This document shows, one piece after another, positions 1 to 5,933 of a stretch of DNA of 7,336 nt. The notes beneath the pieces were generated by a model. The model searched no databases. It was not told the DNA's origin and worked only from the letters and a program-made list of their open reading frames with translations. Source of the stretch: Deltaproteobacteria bacterium (GTDB lineage: Bacteria; Desulfobacterota; Desulfobacteria; Desulfobacterales; SURF-7). Numbering within the stretch: position 1 is the stretch's first letter; the number at the start of each line of letters is the position of its first letter. The position numbers and the translations under genes were made by a program. The stretch is taken from NCBI GenBank assembly GCA_019307665.1, contig JAFDJC010000162.1, forward strand, positions 1 through 7,336. The letters are read 5' to 3'.

Positions 1-197
1 GTCTCGGTCAGACCGGATAATTTTCCTTTAACAGGGACTATGCATTTGCCACAGATGCCTTTGCCGCCGCAGGGGGTTTTAATATCAATGCCCATTTCAA
101 GCAAGGCATCCAGAAGGAGTGTGTGGTCTGTAAAATATTCAGTCCTGCCATCGGGAATCGACTTGACGAAATGCATGGCCGGATTTTTATCAGGCAT
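1..197 (-). CDS. Corrinoid activation protein (RACo-like), N-terminal 2Fe-2S ferredoxin domain, partial
   Basis: Only the first 65 codons are inside the window; the gene runs off the left edge. Translation from the ATG at 197 gives a plant-type 2Fe-2S domain with the cluster motif C43-GGKGI-C49-GK-C52 (CX5CX2C). The fourth Cys is expected downstream, outside the window. In known families, this domain at the N terminus of a protein encoded directly after a corrinoid protein marks the reductive activator of corrinoid enzymes (RACo, with a C-terminal ASKHA/DUF4445 ATPase domain). That protein uses ATP to return inactive Co(II) corrinoid to Co(I). The start overlaps the stop of the corrinoid protein gene by 8 bp (ATGCCTGA), which suggests translational coupling. 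The ATPase domain is not visible, so the RACo call is inferred from the ferredoxin motif and neighbours; a stand-alone ferredoxin remains possible. Confidence 0.8.
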   Translation of the reverse strand, partial: MPDKNPAMHFVKSIPDGRTEYFTDHTLLLDALLEMGIDIKTPCGGKGICGKCIVPVKGKLSGLTE

Positions 198-831
198 GCG
201 CTGAAAATTCGTTGAAAATTGTTACTGCCTGAACCGCGGTTTCACCATAGGCATCCGCACCCATTTCCTCTTTAAGCTGTTCAGATGTGCAGGCACCGCC
301 TATTACAACTTTAACATTGTCTTTTAAACCAGCTTCTTTGACGGAATCGACAACATCCTTGATGCTGCCGACCATGGTAGTAAGCAAGGCGGAGAGGCCC
401 ACAAACCTTGCACCGGTTTCTCGTATTGTAGCCATGATTTTTTCCGCAGGAACATTAACACCTAAGTCGACCACTTCAAAGCCATTAACACCCAACAGCA
501 TTCCGACAATATTTTTTCCGATTTCGTGTATATCACCTTCGACGGTTGCCAGAATCACCTTTCCTTTTTTCCCGGCCTGGCCTGGATCGAGCTGTGTCTC
601 AATAAGCGGCATGGCTTCTTTGACCACTTCACCGGCCATGACAAGGTCAGCCAGGAAATAGGTCCCGTCTTCAAATTGCCGGCCGACAAGTTCCAGCCCC
701 TTGCTGATGCCCTGTTCGATGATTTCAATCGGTGTTATGTTTTCGTCAAGACATTTTTGTACAAGACCCTTGATATCATCTATCAAAAGTTCGTTTATTG
801 CCTGCTGAACTGATACAAGTAATTCTTTCAT
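190..831 (-). CDS. Corrinoid (cobalamin-binding) methyltransferase protein, MtaC/MtbC/MttC-like
   Basis: A 213-aa small corrinoid protein that carries the methyl group between a substrate methyltransferase and a second methyl acceptor. Residues about 1-85 form the helical cap domain typical of methionine-synthase-type B12 proteins. Residues about 90-210 form the Rossmann-like B12-binding domain. The signature G-D100-I-H102-E-I-G105 (D-x-H-x-x-G) supplies the lower-axial His102 ligand, and the later GLSALLTTM and VIGGA segments match the usual S/T and GG cobalamin-tail contacts. Length fits the family (about 210-215 aa). I chose the ATG at 831 because AAAAAGG lies 8 nt upstream in the 16-bp gap after the methyltransferase gene. 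The longer reading from 882 would overlap that gene, lacks such a site, and adds 17 residues not expected in the family. The substrate cannot be told from the sequence. Confidence 0.93.
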   Translation of the reverse strand: MKELLVSVQQAINELLIDDIKGLVQKCLDENITPIEIIEQGISKGLELVGRQFEDGTYFLADLVMAGEVVKEAMPLIETQLDPGQAGKKGKVILATVEGDIHEIGKNIVGMLLGVNGFEVVDLGVNVPAEKIMATIRETGARFVGLSALLTTMVGSIKDVVDSVKEAGLKDNVKVVIGGACTSEQLKEEMGADAYGETAVQAVTIFNEFSAHA

Positions 832-847
832 AAGTGATACCTTTTTG

Positions 848-2017
848 TTAATTAATTGATATCGGGTATTTCCCGTATTCATAAACCGCCTGAAGCATGA
901 CGCGCAATGTATGGGCCGGTATGGAACTCAAACTGTGAACCGGAGAAATGATAAATCGCCCACCCGGCCCCAGTGACTTAATCAGCTGCTTCACCTCTTC
1001 GACAATCTCTTCGTCTTTCGACCGGTCAGTAAGCAGGTAGTCGACCCCCACGCCTCCGATAATGGTCGCCTGTTCTCCATGGATTTCCTTTTCCTTATAG
1101 ATATCCACATTGGATGTATTTTCGTAGGCATGCATGCCGTCAACGCCCCATTTAATAATGGTATCAAATAGCAGCGTGTTGTCGCCGCATGAGTGAAGAA
1201 CGTATTTTACGCCGCGATCATGAACCGCCTTGATAATGCGCTGATATGACGGTCCAAAGAGGTCGTCGATAAGTTTGGGGTTCATTAAAGGACCGCTTTT
1301 AAAAGCCATGTCATCGGTCTGGATAATGACCGGTATACCGGCATCGATCAGGGCCATGTTTGTCTTAAAGCAAAGTTCTTCAGAGATTTCAATATAGCGT
1401 TTTACCAGGTCTTTTTCTCTCATGATCCATATGGGCATCTTTTCAAAACCTAAAGCCCAAAGTAGAGATTCATGGATACCGTAGGCAGATGCCTGGCCGA
1501 AGAGGCAGGACCGGTCTCCATATTTGGCGACAATTTTTTTGAAGAACTTGTAAGAAGTGTGTGCCAGATCATCTGCATCCGGCCAGTACGGCCAGGATTC
1601 AAAGTCCTCCCTGGTTTTAATCCCCGGGCCGCTGTACATATATGTCATATTTCCGTAGCCGTCCGGCTCAATTTTATATAGCGACCCTGAAAAACGGACC
1701 ATGGTCTGATGGTCAATTACGGTGAATGTTTCGTCAAGGATGGCCCATAGTGAATCAAAGCCCAGTTCGACTTGAGCCTTGATGCGTTTTTCAAACGCCC
1801 GGTTCAATTCAGCCTGGAATAGCGTTTTCGACAGTTTTTTGCCCCACCGGTCAAGAACAAATCGGGCCAAAGGATTGGTCATCATTTTTTCCTGGGATAA
1901 TGGCGGACTGCCGAGTACTTCATTAAACGTTCTGTCCTCAACCATTGCACAGAAAGTCGGAACCCGGTCAACAGGTTTTCCTTCAAATGTTTTGATGATA
2001 CGTTCGGTAGGATTCAT
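848..2017 (-). CDS. Uroporphyrinogen decarboxylase-family (MtaA/CmuA-like) corrinoid methyltransferase
   Basis: A 389-aa TIM-barrel protein of the UroD superfamily. The N-terminal MNPTERIIKTFEGKPVDRVP matches the family's opening motif (R-x-x-x-x-x-x-G-x-x-x-D-R-x-P). H275-S-C277-G gives the H-x-C zinc-ligand pair used by MtaA/MtbA/CmuA methyltransferases to activate a thiol. The position where those enzymes carry the third ligand Cys appears to be His361 (SPVHS), closer to true HemE enzymes. The immediate neighbours, a corrinoid protein and a 2Fe-2S activator, point to methyl transfer rather than haem synthesis. It may demethylate a methoxylated or methylated substrate, or pass methyl groups onward; which one is unknown. 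The start at 2017 is set by AAGGAG about 7 nt upstream; an upstream in-frame start at 2065 would run into the preceding gene. Likely cytoplasmic and cotranscribed with the next two genes. Confidence 0.9.
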   Translation of the reverse strand: MNPTERIIKTFEGKPVDRVPTFCAMVEDRTFNEVLGSPPLSQEKMMTNPLARFVLDRWGKKLSKTLFQAELNRAFEKRIKAQVELGFDSLWAILDETFTVIDHQTMVRFSGSLYKIEPDGYGNMTYMYSGPGIKTREDFESWPYWPDADDLAHTSYKFFKKIVAKYGDRSCLFGQASAYGIHESLLWALGFEKMPIWIMREKDLVKRYIEISEELCFKTNMALIDAGIPVIIQTDDMAFKSGPLMNPKLIDDLFGPSYQRIIKAVHDRGVKYVLHSCGDNTLLFDTIIKWGVDGMHAYENTSNVDIYKEKEIHGEQATIIGGVGVDYLLTDRSKDEEIVEEVKQLIKSLGPGGRFIISPVHSLSSIPAHTLRVMLQAVYEYGKYPISIN

Positions 2018-2036
2018 TAACTTCTCCTTAATGCCA

Positions 2037-2786
2037 TTAACTCGGGTCACTTTTTGAGAAAACAAATATGATCAGCATAAGTAATAAACAGATTAGAATA
2101 GTGTATTTTGATAATTTGTAAAGCGTTCGCCATAAAGGGTTAGCTCTTTTTAGTATTTCATAATCCTCGATATATATGGTTTCGCAGGCCCCGTTTCCGG
2201 TATCCGTTCTTGTTGTACTTGTTCCCCGTGTGAATGCGTTATTGCTGTGAGAGTATTGGGCCAGATATCCTTTTAGATAAATCTGGTCACCGATTTCAGT
2301 ATCCGTTAATTTGCTGTTGATTCCTTTGCTTTCGCTTAAAATATGGTTGTTGGACAGGCAGGTTTTACAAAACCGTGATTTCACTCCTGCATTGGGCCAT
2401 CGGTAATTGCAGGTCCAGGAATTGCTGCTGAATTCCATATCTTTGTAGACTTCTGTTTCAATATTTTCGCCCCACACCACACAGAGATCTTTAATATTGA
2501 TAAAATCTTTCCACAGGTCATGATGGTAAACATCCCACCATGTGCCGCAGTAGTGTTGGGAAACAACCATTCCAAAAAGTTCATAAGTGTAAAGCGGTTG
2601 AATAGTGTAAACCATATCTTCCACCTCAACATCAAAATCATCCATGTGGACTTTGGTTTGAAGGGGAGGTGTATAAATGTCATCCAGGATATCCGCTTTA
2701 TTAGGAAATCCGTCTTTCTTAAAGTAGGCTGCAATAAAAATTATAAAGCTTATCAACAGAAGAATCTTTAAAAGTTTTGTTGTCAT
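2037..2786 (-). CDS. Two-TM membrane-anchored protein of unknown function with Cys-rich extracytoplasmic domain
   Basis: I do not recognise this 249-aa protein. Residues 5-22 form an N-terminal membrane anchor and residues about 228-243 a C-terminal membrane helix, leaving about 200 residues probably outside the cytoplasm. That domain has six cysteines (80, 102, 126, 140, 143, 201), including a CxxC at 140-143, and is rich in Trp and Tyr. The stretch from about 164 to 212 (G166-D-Q-I-Y-L-K-G, then TSTTRTDTGNGACE and I-Y-I-E-D-Y) reads like a small beta-barrel, possibly OB-fold-like; this is only an impression. The start at 2786 follows AAAGGA with a 7-nt spacer; the TTG six codons upstream is less likely. 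It is separated from the methyltransferase gene by 19 bp on the same strand, so it may head that operon. A role in substrate uptake or envelope maintenance would be speculation. Base composition is more AT-rich than its neighbours. Confidence 0.75.
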   Translation of the reverse strand: MTTKLLKILLLISFIIFIAAYFKKDGFPNKADILDDIYTPPLQTKVHMDDFDVEVEDMVYTIQPLYTYELFGMVVSQHYCGTWWDVYHHDLWKDFINIKDLCVVWGENIETEVYKDMEFSSNSWTCNYRWPNAGVKSRFCKTCLSNNHILSESKGINSKLTDTEIGDQIYLKGYLAQYSHSNNAFTRGTSTTRTDTGNGACETIYIEDYEILKRANPLWRTLYKLSKYTILICLLLMLIIFVFSKSDPS

Positions 2787-2827
2787 CTCAGAATCCTTTT
2801 TCAATTAGCCTATCCAGGATAACTTAA

Positions 2828-2856
2828 AGAATACATGACTTTTATTTTGTTTTCAA
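2828..2856 (-). promoter_or_regulatory. Sigma70-like promoter for the two-TM protein gene and probably the methyltransferase operon
   Basis: Reading the minus strand, TTGAAA (2856-2851, 5 of 6 match to TTGACA) is followed by exactly 17 bp and then TATTCT (2833-2828, 4 of 6 match to TATAAT). Transcription would begin near 2821, leaving a leader of about 35 nt that contains the AAAGGA ribosome binding site. The tandem repeats at 2885-2911 lie about 30 bp upstream of the -35, so a regulator bound there could affect this promoter. It is assigned by consensus only. Confidence 0.5.
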
Positions 2857-2884
2857 TAACAGATTCAGAATAGAATTTGTCGTT

Positions 2885-2911
2885 TGATACATTTTGTTAC
2901 AAAATGTTACA
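2885..2911 (+). promoter_or_regulatory. Tandem 10-bp-phased TGWTACA repeats, candidate OmpR-family (CpxR/RstA-like) operator
   Basis: Three copies of a 7-bp word occur at exact 10-bp spacing: TGATACA (2885-2891), TGTTACA (2895-2901) and TGTTACA (2905-2911). One helical turn between direct repeats is the usual layout for head-to-tail OmpR-family dimers. The stretch 2888-2901 fits the published E. coli RstA box TACATNTNGTTACA without mismatch. On the other strand the repeats read GTAAC-N5-GTAAC, one base per half-site away from the CpxR box GTAAA-N5-GTAAA. The same DNA contains a perfect inverted repeat, CATTTTG-TTA-CAAAATG (2890-2906). The operon downstream encodes such a regulator, so autoregulation is the likely role. 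No good -35 follows. TATATC at 2943-2948 or GATAAT at 2967-2972 could be the -10 of an activator-dependent plus-strand promoter. Confidence 0.6.
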
Positions 2912-3008
2912 CCACAGAAAAGCATTCCAAAAGAAAATGATTTATATCTCTATCGAAAGCCAGTCAGATAATAAAATGATGAACATATTTTACAAAAAAG
3001 GAGGAGTT

Positions 3009-3443
3009 ATGCTAAACAAAAGATTATTTGTTGTATTTTTTTGCGTATTTCTGTCTATTGCACTCATTACCGTTGGTTGCAGGCGGCATGCATCGACAGG
3101 AGATAAAGTCGGGCGGATGATTCATTATCTTACGGATGATCTGAGTTTGACCGCTGAACAGGAAGACATCCTGCAAAATTTTAAGTCCGATCTTCTTGAA
3201 CGGTTGAAAAAGGTAAAGGCAACACACAGAGCATTGAGAAACGAGGTGCTTGAACAGATTAAAAGTGATGTTATGGACCAGGATAAACTAAAGACAGAAG
3301 TGTCATTTGTCAGGTCGGAAATGGATGAAATGATTCCATTCGTAATTTCCAACATGGCTGAATTCCATCAGACCTTGACAACAGAGCAGAAGGGCCTGCT
3401 GGTTGAAAAGATTGAGGGCTTGAGAAAGCTGCATGGCTGTGAT
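3009..3443 (+). CDS. CpxP/Spy-like LTxxQ periplasmic lipoprotein
   Basis: A 145-aa protein, listed without its stop codon (TAA, 3444-3446). A basic N terminus and hydrophobic residues 6-22 lead to a lipobox ending at Cys24 (I-T-V-G-C), so it is probably a lipoprotein. Arg25 and Arg26 follow, with no inner-membrane Asp signal. The rest is almost all helical and highly charged, with two LTxxQ motifs, LTAEQ (47-51) and LTTEQ (123-127), the hallmark of the Spy/CpxP family. E. coli members are soluble periplasmic chaperones, and CpxP also restrains the CpxA sensor. Being first in an operon with an OmpR-type regulator and a CpxA-type kinase fits that feedback role. The start at 3009 follows a near-perfect AAGGAGG at 2998-3004; an open frame extending upstream through the repeats is not needed. 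The -3 lipobox residue is Thr, slightly unusual. Confidence 0.82.
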
Positions 3444-3457
3444 TAACGGATGAAGAG

Positions 3458-4168
3458 ATGAAACCCACAATCCTTATTATTGATGATGACAAAAAGCTGA
3501 ACCTTTTACTTGAGGACTATCTGGCTGATTTCGGTTTTGATGTGGTGTCCGCAGTTCATCCAAAGGATGGTTTAAAGAAGCTGAGGAAGATATCGCCGGA
3601 TATGGTTATTCTGGATATCATGCTTCCGGACAAAAACGGTTTTGAGGTATGTAAAATAATTCGAGCCGAGAGTAGAGTTCCTATTATTATGCTTACCGCT
3701 AGAGGCGAACTTATGGACAGGGTTGTGGGATTGGAACTCGGGGCAGATGACTATATGCCCAAGCCGTTTGAACCCCGTGAACTAGTGGCACGAATTCAGA
3801 GCGTACTCCGAAGAAGCGGCAAGTCAGATGCCTTAGATGTTCAAAAATTTGGGCGCCTGACAATAGATTTCAACAGGCAATCGGTGATGCTGGGTGGTGT
3901 GGCTGTCCCGCTCACCACCAATGAGTTTGCGGCACTTTCACTTTTAAGCAAGTCTCCGGGCAGGGTAATGGATCGCGATACAATTTTGCAGGAGTTGCGC
4001 GGTTTTGACTGTGATGCATTCAATCGTTCGGTAGACATCACCATGAGCAGATTACGTCAAAAACTGGGGGACGACCCAAAATCCCCTGCCTTCATTAAAA
4101 CCGTCTGGGGAACCGGCTATGTTTTTATCGGCGATGAGGGGAATAAAAGAAATAATGAGACCAAGTGA
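3458..4168 (+). CDS. OmpR-family response regulator, CpxR/RstA-like
   Basis: A 236-aa two-domain transcription factor. The receiver domain (about 3-118) has the acidic pocket D9-D10-D11, phospho-acceptor D53 in VILDIMLP, switch T80 in IIMLTARGE and K102 in MPKPFEP, so all residues for phosphorylation are present. The winged-helix DNA-binding domain (about 130-228) ends with the recognition region VDITMSRLRQKLGDDP and the wing IKTVWGTGYVF. It should be phosphorylated by the kinase encoded next and then bind direct-repeat DNA such as the sites at 2885-2911. It begins 11 bp after the lipoprotein stop. The ribosome binding site is weak (GGA at 3448-3450), so translation may depend on coupling to the upstream gene. 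It overlaps the kinase gene by 14 bp. The sequence does not discriminate strictly between CpxR and RstA orthology; CpxR is favoured by the CpxP-like neighbour. Confidence 0.94.
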   Translation: MKPTILIIDDDKKLNLLLEDYLADFGFDVVSAVHPKDGLKKLRKISPDMVILDIMLPDKNGFEVCKIIRAESRVPIIMLTARGELMDRVVGLELGADDYMPKPFEPRELVARIQSVLRRSGKSDALDVQKFGRLTIDFNRQSVMLGGVAVPLTTNEFAALSLLSKSPGRVMDRDTILQELRGFDCDAFNRSVDITMSRLRQKLGDDPKSPAFIKTVWGTGYVFIGDEGNKRNNETK

Positions 4169-5462
4169 AATCATAACATCCCTTTTCAGTAAACTCCTGT
4201 TGATTATTTTATTGACCGGTTTTTTTATTAATCTTCTTGTGGCAGGGTTTTTCATTCATGTCCTTCACAAAACCACACGTGAACCTTATCTGAGAAATGT
4301 AATTAATTATGTCAACTATCTGATAGAAGACATGGGCGCCCCCCCGCGTCTTGAAAGAGCAGAAGAAATTTCCCGGGAATACCTTTTGCATATAGCCTAT
4401 GAAGGTCCGGAACATTCATGGTCGACTTCTAAATCAGCTTTTCAGATATCAACACACCGCTGGCGGACTATTCATGAGGGCAAGGGGGTGCAGGTCAGGC
4501 GGTCCAGGGGACGACATCTTGTTAGTGTTAACCACAAGTACGGACATTTTACGTTCATGCTGGGGAGAGATTTTGGAATCGCTGCTAAGGATTATTCCAA
4601 GGTTGCCGTGTTGATTCTTCTTCTGACAATACTCCTTTGTTCCGCATATTTTGCTATCCGCTTTTTACTAAAACCAATTAAATGGCTGCAAGAAGGCGTC
4701 AATCAGATTAGCAAAGGCAATTTAGACTATTCTGTGCCTGGAGGGCGCTCCAATGAATTGGGCCGACTTGCGGAAGCATTTAATGAAATGACCGGGAGAA
4801 TACGGGATATGCTCAAGGAGCGGGAGCAGCTTCTTTTGGATGTCAGCCATGAGCTTCGAACGCCTCTCACACGAATGAAGGTTGCACTTGAATTTGTGCC
4901 GGAAGGCCGCGCTGAAAAGAATATCCGTGAAGATGCAAACGAAATGGAGGACATGATCACGGCAATCCTGGAAGAAGCCCGGTTAAGGAATGCTGCGGGC
5001 CGTATTGAACGACGGGAAGCAAATCTTAACAAATTACTTAAGGACATTGTCAAGGGTTATGTAAACAGATCGCCTGATTTAGAAGTCGTCGTTCCGGATG
5101 ACGATGTTTTGCTAGAAGTGGAGCCGGAACTGGTTAAAATCGCATTGCGAAATGTTCTAAACAATGCATTTAAATATTCTGAGTCCAGCGGCCCTCCCGT
5201 TAAGGTTGTACTGAATCAGAAGGAAGAATTTACCATGTTGACGGTAAGTGACAGGGGAATAGGAATACCGGAGAATGACCTGCCCCACATCTTTGAACCG
5301 TTTTATCGGGTTGATAAATCACGTTCGCGCAGGACCGGCGGATATGGAATCGGTTTGAGCATCTGTAAAACCATTATGGACGCGCACAAAGGTCAAATTG
5401 AAGTGGAAAGTGTCCCGGGAAAGGGCACGACGATGAAAATGATTTTTCCAAACTTTTCATAG
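4155..5462 (+). CDS. CpxA-type membrane sensor histidine kinase
   Basis: A 435-aa inner-membrane kinase, partner of the regulator encoded before it. TM1 spans about residues 14-37 and TM2 about 150-172, enclosing a periplasmic sensor domain of about 110 residues. A HAMP linker (about 170-222) follows. The H-box DVSHELRTPL carries phospho-acceptor His232. The catalytic ATPase domain has the N-box (N333, N337 in LRNVLNNAFKYS), the G1 box DRGIGIPE (366-373), the F-box FEPFYRVD (380-387) and the G2 box GGYGIGLSI (395-403). All catalytic motifs are intact. I chose the ATG at 4155, which overlaps the regulator gene by 14 bp. No strong ribosome binding site precedes it, so coupling is likely. An in-frame ATG at 4134 would only add seven residues ahead of TM1. 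The sensed signal is not evident; envelope stress is inferred from the CpxP-like neighbour. Confidence 0.92.
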   Translation: MRPSEIITSLFSKLLLIILLTGFFINLLVAGFFIHVLHKTTREPYLRNVINYVNYLIEDMGAPPRLERAEEISREYLLHIAYEGPEHSWSTSKSAFQISTHRWRTIHEGKGVQVRRSRGRHLVSVNHKYGHFTFMLGRDFGIAAKDYSKVAVLILLLTILLCSAYFAIRFLLKPIKWLQEGVNQISKGNLDYSVPGGRSNELGRLAEAFNEMTGRIRDMLKEREQLLLDVSHELRTPLTRMKVALEFVPEGRAEKNIREDANEMEDMITAILEEARLRNAAGRIERREANLNKLLKDIVKGYVNRSPDLEVVVPDDDVLLEVEPELVKIALRNVLNNAFKYSESSGPPVKVVLNQKEEFTMLTVSDRGIGIPENDLPHIFEPFYRVDKSRSRRTGGYGIGLSICKTIMDAHKGQIEVESVPGKGTTMKMIFPNFS

Positions 5463-5473
5463 GCAAGGAAAAA

Positions 5474-5489
5474 TAATCCTATGGGATTA
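5474..5489. repeat. Short inverted repeat after the kinase gene
   Basis: TAATCC (5474-5479) and GGATTA (5484-5489) form a 6-bp stem with a TATG loop, 11 bp after the kinase stop. No T-run follows on either strand, so this is not a standard intrinsic terminator. It may be an RNA processing or stability element, or chance in AT-rich DNA. Together with 5525-5540 it is the only structure I see in the 85-bp gap between the kinase and the next gene. Confidence 0.25.
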
Positions 5490-5524
5490 ACAAGATCGAT
5501 AAAAAGAAAAATGATTTTTAATAA

Positions 5525-5540
5525 CCTTTTCATAAAAAGG
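5525..5540 (+). promoter_or_regulatory. Small hairpin covering the ribosome binding site of the downstream lipoprotein gene
   Basis: CCTTTT (5525-5530) can pair with AAAAGG (5535-5540) around a CATA loop. The right arm is part of the AAAAAGGAAG ribosome binding site at 5534-5543, seven bases before the ATG from its last paired base. A 6-bp stem with only two G-C pairs is weak, so it could at most tune translation modestly; it may also be coincidental. Confidence 0.25.
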
Positions 5541-5547
5541 AAGAACC

Positions 5548-5931
5548 ATGAGAATAAAAAAAATGTTGATTATCCTGACAGCAATTTGGGCTTTATGCAC
5601 TTTTACTTCAGGTTGTGCTGTGCATAAACGGATGAAGATAGCGGAAAATGCAAAATCCGAGCTTATCGGATTGTCAAAAACAGATCTTCTGTCATGTGCC
5701 GGCGTGCCGATGCGTTCGGAAACAATAAACGATATGGAATTCCTGACATATGTGAGTGATGCGACAGGGATAGGTTTTTTTCATCGCAGCAAACGATATT
5801 GCGAAGTGACGTTTACTTTACGGAATGGAGTTGTTGAAAAAATTTCCTATGCAGGAAATACAGGCGGCCGATTTTCAAAAGGGGAGCAATGCGCTTATGC
5901 TCTTGAACCCTGCATGAAGGTGGAAGACTGA
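5548..5931 (+). CDS. Small lipoprotein with BamE/SmpA-like pattern, function unknown
   Basis: A 127-aa protein with a lysine/arginine N terminus, a hydrophobic stretch (6-20) and a lipobox ending at Cys23 (F-T-S-G-C), followed by AVHKR, so it is probably lipidated and exported. The mature part starts LIGLSKTDLLSCAGVP and continues MEFLTYVSD, then YCEVTFTLRNGVVEKISY. This G-x-T/S-x-x-D-L...G-x-P pattern with later Tyr and beta hairpin resembles the BamE/SmpA-OmlA fold, a resemblance rather than an assignment. Four cysteines in the mature part (50, 85, 115, 122) could form disulfides. AAAAAGGAAG at 5534-5543 supports the start at 5548. It lies 85 bp after the kinase gene on the same strand and may belong to the same envelope-stress unit or regulon; that link is inferred from position only. 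Confidence 0.75.
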   Translation: MRIKKMLIILTAIWALCTFTSGCAVHKRMKIAENAKSELIGLSKTDLLSCAGVPMRSETINDMEFLTYVSDATGIGFFHRSKRYCEVTFTLRNGVVEKISYAGNTGGRFSKGEQCAYALEPCMKVED

Positions 5932-5933
5932 TT

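Noticed and set aside
287..813. Plus-strand open frames antisense to the corrinoid protein gene
   Set aside because: They lie fully opposite a well-supported gene, have no recognisable motifs and reflect its codon pattern.
832..882. N-terminal extension of the corrinoid protein from a start at 882
   Set aside because: It would overlap the methyltransferase gene, has no good ribosome binding site and adds residues absent from the family; ATG at 831 has AAAAAGG upstream.
2018..2065. N-terminal extension of the UroD-family protein from a start at 2065
   Set aside because: It runs into the upstream gene; the family N terminus begins at MNPTERI with AAGGAG just before it.
2381..2734. 117-codon minus-strand frame inside the two-TM protein gene
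   Set aside because: Out-of-frame shadow; the longer frame has a signal anchor, C-terminal helix and ribosome binding site.
2877..3008. N-terminal extension of the CpxP-like protein beginning with a TTG at 2877
   Set aside because: It would place the operator-like repeats inside a coding region and put 44 residues ahead of the signal peptide; the ATG at 3009 has a near-ideal AAGGAGG.
4727..5053. 108-codon minus-strand frame opposite the kinase HAMP/H-box region
   Set aside because: Ser/Arg-rich antisense translation of a clear kinase gene with no ribosome binding site of note.
5474..5520. Intrinsic terminator after the kinase gene
   Set aside because: The 6-bp stem at 5474-5489 is not followed by a T-run, and the A/T-only pairing near 5506-5519 has no G-C stem.
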